DNA of 6,631 nucleotides, from assembly GCA_046735265.1 (NCBI GenBank), contig JBKPSZ010000198.1, forward strand, positions 1-6,631, read 5' to 3'. Source of the DNA: DATBFU01 sp046735265. GTDB lineage: Bacteria; Acidobacteriota; Thermoanaerobaculia; UBA5066; Gp7-AA6. The notes under the pieces were generated by a model. The model ran no database searches and was not told where the DNA came from. It saw only the letters and a list, made by a program, of their open reading frames with translations. Both the position numbers and the translations under genes were made by a program. Shown in pieces: positions 1 through 5,012 of this stretch. Numbering within the stretch: position 1 is the first letter of the stretch; each line of letters opens with the position of its first letter.

Positions 1-86
1 GAAATCGGCGGCTGCACTTCGAATCGGTGCTGCTGGAGCTCTCTCTCGCGGAGCCGGGGCGCGCCGCGAGCCGCTCGAAGCCTTGA
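1..86 (+). CDS. C-terminal tail of a protein of unknown function (partial, 5' end outside window)
   Basis: Reading from base 3, the plus strand is open for 27 codons and stops at TGA (84-86). The peptide begins NRRLHFESVLLELSL and ends in a small, basic tail, ASRSKP. Third positions in this frame are almost all G or C, while the other two plus frames give Arg/Gly/Ser-rich shadow-like translations. The motif looks like an amphipathic helix closing a folded protein. Charged-Leu helices of this kind occur at the ends of many proteins, including DNA polymerase III clamp-loader subunits, but the fragment is too short to assign a family. The gene would run convergently toward the PEGA-protein gene. 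The call rests on codon bias and peptide character only. Confidence 0.5.
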   Translation, partial: NRRLHFESVLLELSLAEPGRAASRSKP

Positions 87-281
87 GACCGGGGGGCCGG
101 CGCGAAGGAACCGGCGAGGGAGCCTGGCCCGGGAGAGTGCGGGCCTGGGAGTTACCGGAATGAGCGGTGGGTGTGAACGGAACCTTTCAACGCCGCGAGC
201 CGGACTCCCATCGCCGGTTCCTTCGAGTCTCCCGAGTATACGCCCGAGGGCGATCGCGGGAGACCCGAAGGGTCGGTTCGA
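87..281. other. Convergent intergenic region
   Basis: This is the space between the putative plus-strand gene end and the stop of the minus-strand PEGA gene. I see no convincing coding region. Short Arg/Pro/Ser-rich open frames cross it, but they overlap the PEGA gene and have shadow-like composition. It contains a G+C-only 6-bp hairpin (126-131 with 140-145) and the much stronger hairpin at 220-271 listed separately. There is no T-tract on either strand. Confidence 0.5.
220..271. terminator. Long hairpin in the convergent gap, possible bidirectional terminator
   Basis: Bases 220-234 (CCTTCGAGTCTCCCG) are the inverse complement of 257-271 with one mismatch, giving a 15-position stem around a 22-nt loop. 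The loop holds a second small hairpin (CGCC/GGCG, 241-252). On the minus strand the stem starts 10 nt after the TGA of the PEGA gene. Neither side is followed by a run of T, so it is not a textbook intrinsic terminator. It could instead stall polymerase, protect the 3' end of the transcript, or serve both converging genes. The stem is seen in the sequence; the function is inferred from position. Confidence 0.5.
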
Positions 282-1505
282 TCAACGTTCGAGGCTCACC
301 TCGACCGATTCGGTCTTCCCCGTCTCCACCTCGACATCGAGCTCTTTCTCCCGATAGCCGGGACGGGAGACCGTGATCCGATGCCGGCCGGGGGAAACCC
401 GCACGCCGCGCAACTGTCCCGCGATTTCCTCCGCCGTGCCGATGAACCGGTCGTCGAGATAGACGGCGGCGTCCGGCGGGTCGGCCTTGATCGTCAGACG
501 CGTCGAAGGCGCGGGCGCGGGAGCGGGGCTCGCGGGACCAGACCGCGATCCCGACTGCCGGCCTCTCCAGTCCGAAGAGGAGCCGGAAGGCGGTGGACCG
601 CCCTCCGAAGATGCCGGTCCGGGCGGAGGCTGCTGCGATCGATCGTTGTGGTCGAATTCCGGCTGCATCTGGTAGTCGTCCGAGGGAGGCGGCGCCTGGT
701 TCTGGTACTCGTCCGGCCGTTCCGGGACCGTCGCGCCGGACTTCTTCCCGAAGAAGCGCTGGACGCCTCCCTCCGGCTCGGGCGTCGAATAGGAGCCGTA
801 CTGCTTCGCGCCCGGAATCTTGTGGAGCTTGTCCTCCACCTTCGTCATATTGCCGGGACGCGCGTCGACTTCGACCGCCTTCGGCTCGAACCCTTCGAGC
901 TGGAACTCGAGCTTGTAGTGGCCTTGCTGCAGATAGAGGTAGTCCGGGAACCCATCGAAGTCGTCGGCGGTCCCGATGTAGCGCCCGTCGAGATAAACGT
1001 GTGCCTCGTCAGGCGAGATGTCGGTGTCGACCGCCGCCCAGCTCGGACCGCCCTCTCCGCCGGCGTAGCCGCCGCCGTATCCGCCGCCGTAGTACCCGCC
1101 CGGGTAGGCGTAGTAGCCGTAGTACGGGTAGCCCCAGCCCCAACCCCATCCCCAGTAGGGGTAATACCAGCCGCCCCAGCCCCAGCGGCCGCCCCAGCCC
1201 CAATGGCCGCCGTGCCAGCCGCCGTGCCAGCCGCCGGAGTGACGGCTGCCGCCGCCACCGTGCCACCCGCCGCTGCCGCCACCACCGTGCCACCCGTCGC
1301 TGCCGCCGCCGCCGTGCCATCCACCGCGGCCGCCTCCGCCACCGTGCCATCCGCCTCCGCCGTGGTGGCCGCCTCCTCCGCCGCCCGAATGGCCGCCGCC
1401 CGAATGGCCGCCGCCGCCGCCACCTCGAGACTGAGCGGTCATCGGCGCCGCGGCGAGAAGCAAGCTTGCGACGAGTGATCCGATCCAGAGCGATCTGTTT
1501 TTCAT
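282..1505 (-). CDS. Secreted Gly/His/Trp-rich protein with two PEGA domains
   Basis: The 407-aa product starts at ATG 1505. This start is preferred to the in-frame ATG at 1619 because it opens with a clean signal peptide: KNR, then a hydrophobic core at residues 6-20, with likely cleavage near 24-26. Residues 27-152 are almost only Gly, His, Trp and Tyr: first GGGGS/HSGGG/WHGGGG repeats, then a Trp/Tyr-rich part (WGWGWGWGYPYYGYY at 118-132). Residues 157-227 and 335-407 are PEGA-type beta domains, each with the motif A-x-VYLD-x-R-x-IGTA (169-180 and 347-358). A Pro/Ser/Gln-rich linker (about 240-334) separates them. PEGA domains are small extracytoplasmic beta folds found in surface proteins. 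No transmembrane helix or sortase signal follows, so an exported periplasmic or surface protein is likely. A purine-rich GGGAAG lies 10 nt before the start. The role is unknown; a structural or envelope-associated function is an inference. Confidence 0.85.
   Translation of the reverse strand: MKNRSLWIGSLVASLLLAAAPMTAQSRGGGGGGHSGGGHSGGGGGGHHGGGGWHGGGGGRGGWHGGGGSDGWHGGGGSGGWHGGGGSRHSGGWHGGWHGGHWGWGGRWGWGGWYYPYWGWGWGWGYPYYGYYAYPGGYYGGGYGGGYAGGEGGPSWAAVDTDISPDEAHVYLDGRYIGTADDFDGFPDYLYLQQGHYKLEFQLEGFEPKAVEVDARPGNMTKVEDKLHKIPGAKQYGSYSTPEPEGGVQRFFGKKSGATVPERPDEYQNQAPPPSDDYQMQPEFDHNDRSQQPPPGPASSEGGPPPSGSSSDWRGRQSGSRSGPASPAPAPAPSTRLTIKADPPDAAVYLDDRFIGTAEEIAGQLRGVRVSPGRHRITVSRPGYREKELDVEVETGKTESVEVSLER
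1258..1359 (-). repeat. In-frame tandem repeats, 27-bp unit, encoding (GG)WHGGGGS
   Basis: On the plus strand the word CCGTGCC recurs at 1258, 1285, 1312 and 1342, giving units of 27, 27, 30 and a shorter 18 bp. All are multiples of three, so repeat gain or loss would keep the PEGA gene in frame. On the coding strand each unit reads roughly Gly-Gly-Trp-His-Gly-Gly-Gly-Gly-Ser. Copies differ mainly at third positions. A shorter repeat (GCCCGAATGGCC at 1383 and 1398) encodes the two HSGGG units beside it. Confidence 0.75.
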
Positions 1506-1647
1506 AGGGCACCCACTTCCCGGGAGATCAAAGAGCAATACCGGAGCCAAATTCCGCCGCGACGGCGTGTGACGGAAGACTCGTGTCCTCAGGGACTTCC
1601 GAAGATGCCGGAATTCCACTTTTCATGACGGTTGACCTCGCGCGGAG
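1506..1647 (-). other. 142-bp gap between the glycosyltransferase operon and the PEGA gene
   Basis: Besides the candidate promoter, the gap holds a small stem (TTCCG 1597-1601 with CGGAA 1609-1613, 7-nt loop) next to a GGAATTCC palindrome (1610-1617), and an imperfect palindrome GTCC-TCAG-GGAC (1585-1596). They lie 30-60 bases after the operon's last stop and 35-80 bases upstream of the promoter candidate. They could be a weak terminator or a binding site for a regulator. Neither is followed by a T-run. No gene is seen here. Confidence 0.35.
1534..1550 (-). promoter_or_regulatory. Candidate sigma-54 (-24/-12) promoter for the PEGA gene
   Basis: The minus strand reads TTGGCTCCGGTATTGCT. Against the sigma-54 consensus YTGGCACGNNNNTTGCW it keeps TTGGC, the next C, TTGC and the final T, with exactly ten bases between the invariant GG and GC. 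The two differences are at positions of the central ACG. Counting from the GC at -12 puts the transcript start near 1523, an 18-nt leader that still includes the GGGAAG ribosome-binding candidate. No equally good sigma-70 pair is visible in the gap. An activator site was not identified. Confidence 0.5.
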
Positions 1648-2589
1648 TCACGTCGTCCCCTTCGGAGGAATCGATCCGTTCCGAGCTTCGAGCCCGCGGC
1701 GGAGGCCTCGCAGGTAGTCCTCTCGGAGAACCCGATCCACGGCGCGCCTCCCGCCCGGCAGCTCCCATCTCTCGGCCAGCCCCGCCCAGAAGGCGCGCAG
1801 GCCCCCGGAGAGACCCGCCTCCCGCTCGAAGGCCATCGCCTCGGGAACTCCGAGAAAGCCCCCGAGCTCGGGATGCTTCGCGTAGAAGACCGCCGCGGAC
1901 TCGCCGGAGCTCGCCTGGCGCTTGCGAAAGGAAGCGAAGGAAATGTCGTGGTGGTGACGCGCCACGGCTTCGGGGCGGTAGACGATCTTGAGACCCCGGC
2001 GCGTCATTCGATAGGCGATCTCGATGTCTTCCCAGGCTGCGTTCGGAAACGTCGTGTCGAAGAGGCCCGCCTCGAGCAGGTCGGCGCGGGAGAGGGAGAT
2101 GTTCGACGTGTAGAAGAAATTGAAGGGCACCGATTCGGAGTCCTCGATCAGGCCGTAGCCGAACTGGAGTCCGTACTCGTTGATGTGGTGCAGAAACGGG
2201 CTCACGCGCCGCTCGCGCGGCCAGGTCGTGTAGCCGAGGACGGCGACCGCGTCGGGGCGATGCGCGGCGTGGCCGCGCGCGTGAGCGCTCACGAGCTCCG
2301 CCTCGGGCACCGTGTCGTCGCCGAGGAAGAGGATCCGCTCCCCTCGCGCTTCGCGGACTCCCCGGTTGCGGGCCTTGGCAGGCCCGCCGTTCGACTGCGC
2401 GAAGAAACGGAAGGGATACGAAGGCCGGTACGTCTCGAGCAGGTGCGGGGTCTCGTCGCGCGAGCCGTCGTCGACGACGACCACCTCGAATTCCGGCGCG
2501 TCCCTCTGCGCGGCGAGAGCGTCGAGCACCCGCCGCAGCGTGCCCGGCCGCTCGTACGTCGGGATGACGACGGTGAACGGAAGTCTCAC
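1648..2589 (-). CDS. Family 2 glycosyltransferase
   Basis: The 313-aa product should transfer a sugar from a nucleotide donor to a growing glycan on the cytoplasmic side of the membrane. It has a GT-A fold. The first strand with the donor loop is VVIPTYERPG (7-16), followed by VVVVDDGSRDETP (36-48) and SNGGPAKARNRG (66-77). The metal-binding DxD equivalent is LGDDTVPE (89-96). WEDIEIAYRM (186-195) carries the likely catalytic acid, and a His-rich ARHHHD follows (210-215). The C-terminal 90 residues are helical and charged, and I see no transmembrane segment. The GTG start at 2589 overlaps the upstream TGA as GTGA. Longer in-frame readings extend into the neighbour's coding sequence and lack family character. 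It is the last gene of the operon. Donor and acceptor cannot be told from sequence. Confidence 0.9.
   Translation of the reverse strand: MRLPFTVVIPTYERPGTLRRVLDALAAQRDAPEFEVVVVDDGSRDETPHLLETYRPSYPFRFFAQSNGGPAKARNRGVREARGERILFLGDDTVPEAELVSAHARGHAAHRPDAVAVLGYTTWPRERRVSPFLHHINEYGLQFGYGLIEDSESVPFNFFYTSNISLSRADLLEAGLFDTTFPNAAWEDIEIAYRMTRRGLKIVYRPEAVARHHHDISFASFRKRQASSGESAAVFYAKHPELGGFLGVPEAMAFEREAGLSGGLRAFWAGLAERWELPGGRRAVDRVLREDYLRGLRRGLEARNGSIPPKGTT
2586..2589 (-). other. GTGA stop/start overlap (translational coupling)
   Basis: The TGA of the WbbL-like gene (2588-2586) and the GTG of the last glycosyltransferase (2589-2587) share bases. A G-rich stretch (GAGGCGGGGGCG) precedes it and can act as a ribosome-binding site. 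Such overlaps usually allow terminating ribosomes to restart, keeping the two enzymes at related levels. Confidence 0.7.
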
Positions 2590-3785
2590 GGCCGCGCCCC
2601 CGCCTCGAAGATCTCGTCGAGCGTCGCGCGAACGAGGCGCGGGCCGCCGGCGAGGAACTCTGCGAAGAAGGGCGTGTCGAACTGTTCGTCGCCCGGGTAG
2701 GTCTTGACGATCCGCAGCGGAAACTTCGAGAAGATCTCGGCGTCCGTCCGGCGCCGCCGCTTCTGCACCTCGCGCCGACGTGCCGCGAGACTCTCGCGAT
2801 TCCTGCGGATCCAGAGGAGCGCCTTCAGGTGCGCCACCGTGAGCGGATCTTCGATGCGCACGGCCGCATCGGCGCGCTCCGAGATCCCGAAGAGGACCGC
2901 GAGCGCTCTCCGCCCTTTCGCCGAGCGATACGGATCCCGTTCCAGCTCGCCCGCGCCCGGGTTTCGAGTCGCGAGCATCTCCGCGATCCTCCCGAGAAAG
3001 GCGGCCAGAATCGCCGGCATGAGCGCCTCGAAATGCTCGCGGTCGAAATTCTTGAACGCGGTCGCGAACGCGTTCTTCTCGTAGAGGAATCCTCGCGCGA
3101 AGACGCCCAGCGCCTCCCCGGTGGCGCCGCCGCGGTGGCGCGCGACCGCGCGCGGCTCGGCCACGACCCGGGAGCCGAGGATCCATTGCCTCCATCCGAA
3201 GTCCACGTCCTCGAGGTAGGCGAAGTAGTGATCGTCGAAACCGCCCGTGGCGAGAAACGTTTCCCGCCGGACGGCCATCAGCCCCCCCGAAGCGAAGAGC
3301 CGCTCTTCGCCCGGCGTCGCCTCCTTCAAGCGTGCGAGCGGCCGACCGACCTCGTCGGCGAAGGCGTGGCCGTCGAAAGTCAGGAAACCGTCGGAGAAGT
3401 CGTTCCGGCTCCCATCGCGATCCGTCAATCGCCCGGCGACCGCCGCGACGTCGGCCGGCGCGCCGTCGAGCGCGGATGCGAGCGCCGGAAGAGCGGAGGG
3501 CTCGACGACCGCGTCGTCATTGACGAAGGCGAGAGAGGGGGCGTTCGCCGCCTCCGCACCCAGTCGGCATCCCGCGGCGAAGCCGACGTTTCCGGGCGCG
3601 GGAACGCGCCGCACCCCCGGGAAGCGCTTTGCGACCTCCGAGAGGTCCGCCCCGCCCGTGTTGTCCACGAGCAGCGTCTCGATCTCCGGTCCCTTCGAGG
3701 AGGCTTCGATCCCGGCGAGGCACTCGAGCAGGTGGTCGAGGCCACGGTGGTGCACGACCACGACGGAGAGATCCGGCTTCTTCAC
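2586..3785 (-). CDS. WbbL/rhamnosyltransferase-like family 2 glycosyltransferase
   Basis: The 399-aa product is a GT-A glycosyltransferase of the COG1216 type, often annotated as rhamnosyltransferase. Visible in order: strand LSVVVVHHRG (6-15); LLVDNTGG (38-45) in the place of the usual VDNxS; PGNVGFAAGCRLG (64-76), the hallmark of this subgroup; FVNDDAVVEP (87-96) with the DxD-like metal site; ASGGLMAVRRE (165-175); and GGFDDHYFAYLEDVDFGWR (181-199) with the ED-D-R catalytic region. A C-terminal region (about 230-399) adds helices and a very basic stretch, RRREVQKRRRR (336-346), then TDAEIFSKFP. I recall similar tails in other members of this group. The GTG start at 3785 forms a GTGA overlap with the upstream stop, preceded by AGGGGG. 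It is the third gene of the operon. The rhamnose assignment is by family resemblance only. Confidence 0.9.
   Translation of the reverse strand: MKKPDLSVVVVHHRGLDHLLECLAGIEASSKGPEIETLLVDNTGGADLSEVAKRFPGVRRVPAPGNVGFAAGCRLGAEAANAPSLAFVNDDAVVEPSALPALASALDGAPADVAAVAGRLTDRDGSRNDFSDGFLTFDGHAFADEVGRPLARLKEATPGEERLFASGGLMAVRRETFLATGGFDDHYFAYLEDVDFGWRQWILGSRVVAEPRAVARHRGGATGEALGVFARGFLYEKNAFATAFKNFDREHFEALMPAILAAFLGRIAEMLATRNPGAGELERDPYRSAKGRRALAVLFGISERADAAVRIEDPLTVAHLKALLWIRRNRESLAARRREVQKRRRRTDAEIFSKFPLRIVKTYPGDEQFDTPFFAEFLAGGPRLVRATLDEIFEAGARP
3782..3785 (-). other. GTGA stop/start overlap (translational coupling)
   Basis: The TGA of the GT-B glycosyltransferase (3784-3782) overlaps the GTG start of the WbbL-like gene (3785-3783). 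AGGGGG lies about five bases upstream as a ribosome-binding candidate. Confidence 0.7.
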
Positions 3786-5008
3786 GACGCCCCCTGCCAG
3801 AGCCGGCGCCAGAGGGGCGTCGCTTCCTCTTCCGGGAACGGGCGCCGTCCCGGGTCGATCGAGGCCTCGCGGCACCAGGCCGCGAGCGGCTGCGACACGC
3901 GCTTCCAGGTCCGCGCCGAGGCGAACCGGCGCGCCGCTTCGGAGAAGCGATCGCGCGCTCCGAGCACTTCGAGGATCGCTCGGGCGAGGTCCTCGGCCCG
4001 AAAGGGGGCGCGAAGCCCGGCGCCGGATTCCGCGAGGTCGCGAGCGAGAGCCCCGCCCCCGACCGTCACCGACGGCACGCCGCCCCAGGCGGCGTCGAGC
4101 AGTCTCGTGCGGTAAGAGAGGTCGGTCTCGAGCCCTTCCCGGGCGAGGGAGACCGCGACGTCCGCCGCGGCGTACAGATCTTGCCGCTCCGTGTAGGGAA
4201 GCCAGGGAGCGAAGACGATCGACTCCCCCGACGGGTCGAGCTGCCGGGCGCGCTCCTTCGCGAGCGCCATGGCGCGCTGCGGCGTCGTCTCGGGATTCGG
4301 ATTCTCGAAGAAGAGAAGGCGAGCGTCGCTTCGGGACTCGCGAACGAAAGGCCACGCTTCGAGCAGCAGTCCAGGCTCGTACCAGTCGTAGATTCCGCCG
4401 AAGAGAACGAGCGGCCCCTCGCTTCGAACCCGCGCCGCAGCGCGGCCCCGGGAGCGGTCGCCGCGGGCCGGTTCGTCGGGGACGCCGAAAGGAACGACCG
4501 CGAGCAGCCGCGAGAGACTCGGGTCCTCCGGATAATTGTGCGGGCCGACGCGATCGGCCGCGTAGAGCGCCCCCGCGTAGAAGAGGCGCTGCTCCGCCGA
4601 AGCGCAGAGAAAGAAGTCTCCGCGCGCGAGCGCCAGGGCGATCGTCTCCTTGTCGTGCCGCGCGATGCCCTCCCCGAGATCCGCGACGTAGTGCAGGTTC
4701 TCGATCGGAAAGGGATCGTAGAGGTCGACCGCGACGGGAACCGAGGGAACTTCCCGAAGCCAGGCGCTCGCGGCGTGCCCGGATACGACGGCGGCCGCGG
4801 CGCCGGCCCCGGCGGACGGGAGACCGCTCGCAGTCGATCGAACGGGGATGCCGTCCGCCACCGGGCGGGCCTCCTCCGCGCGGTTCGGTACGAGCAGAAG
4901 CACGTCGCGCTCGGACGCCAGAGCGCGGGCGAGCTCCAGGGCGCGGATCCCCATCCCCGCCATTCGCGGCCGGATGGGCTCGGGCGCGAGCACGACGACG
5001 CGCGTCAT
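3782..5008 (-). CDS. GT-B fold glycosyltransferase (GT4 / group 1 type)
   Basis: The 408-aa product resembles group 1 glycosyltransferases. The N-terminal Rossmann half begins RVVVLAPEPIRPRMAGMGIR (3-22) with a Gly-rich acceptor loop, and DLYDP follows at 95-99. The linker ASAEQRLFYAGAL (136-148) and VVPFGVPDE (171-179) lead into the donor-binding half: LVLFGGIYDWYEPGLLLEAW (200-219), APWLPYTERQDLYAAADVAV (267-286), and ETDLSYRTRLLDAAWGGVPS (294-313), followed by VTVGGGALARDLAESGAGL. The usual E-x7-E motif of GT4 enzymes is degenerate: the second acid appears as D305 and there is no Glu at the first position. The E/D-T-x-x-S-Y-R-T-R-x-L-D signature recalls a subgroup I associate with O-antigen loci, though I could not check this. 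ATG 5008 lies four bases after the upstream stop with no strong ribosome site, so reinitiation is likely. The protein is probably cytoplasmic or peripheral on the membrane. Confidence 0.88.
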   Translation of the reverse strand: MTRVVVLAPEPIRPRMAGMGIRALELARALASERDVLLLVPNRAEEARPVADGIPVRSTASGLPSAGAGAAAAVVSGHAASAWLREVPSVPVAVDLYDPFPIENLHYVADLGEGIARHDKETIALALARGDFFLCASAEQRLFYAGALYAADRVGPHNYPEDPSLSRLLAVVPFGVPDEPARGDRSRGRAAARVRSEGPLVLFGGIYDWYEPGLLLEAWPFVRESRSDARLLFFENPNPETTPQRAMALAKERARQLDPSGESIVFAPWLPYTERQDLYAAADVAVSLAREGLETDLSYRTRLLDAAWGGVPSVTVGGGALARDLAESGAGLRAPFRAEDLARAILEVLGARDRFSEAARRFASARTWKRVSQPLAAWCREASIDPGRRPFPEEEATPLWRRLWQGAS

Positions 5009-5012
5009 CGGG

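Noticed and set aside
126..145. Six-bp GGCCCG/CGGGCC hairpin as terminator of the left-edge gene
   Set aside because: A G+C-only 6-bp stem is expected by chance at this base composition, and no T-run follows.
1258..1427. Repeats resembling a CRISPR array
   Set aside because: Units are short, contiguous and in frame with no unique spacers. They encode a protein repeat.
381..1507. Plus-strand open frames at 381-1478 and 593-1507, and minus-strand alternate frames at 845-1423 and 1009-1512
   Set aside because: They are shadows of the Gly-codon-rich PEGA gene, made of Ala/Val, Arg/Pro or Thr/Ala runs produced by the GGC/GCC repeat DNA.
1506..1619. Longer PEGA protein starting at ATG 1619 (38 extra residues)
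   Set aside because: The extension is Arg/Pro-rich and would bury a perfect signal peptide. ATG 1505 opens directly with KNR plus a hydrophobic core and has a ribosome-site candidate. The extra stretch also covers the promoter candidate.
2590..3195. N-terminal extension of the last glycosyltransferase to 3195 on the minus strand
   Set aside because: It is an Arg/Gly-rich shadow of the WbbL-like gene in another frame. The GT2 fold begins immediately after the GTG at 2589.
3786..4355. N-terminal extension of the WbbL-like gene to 4355
   Set aside because: It overlaps the GT-B gene in another frame, has Arg/Ala/Gly-rich shadow composition, and the first beta strand starts right after GTG 3785.
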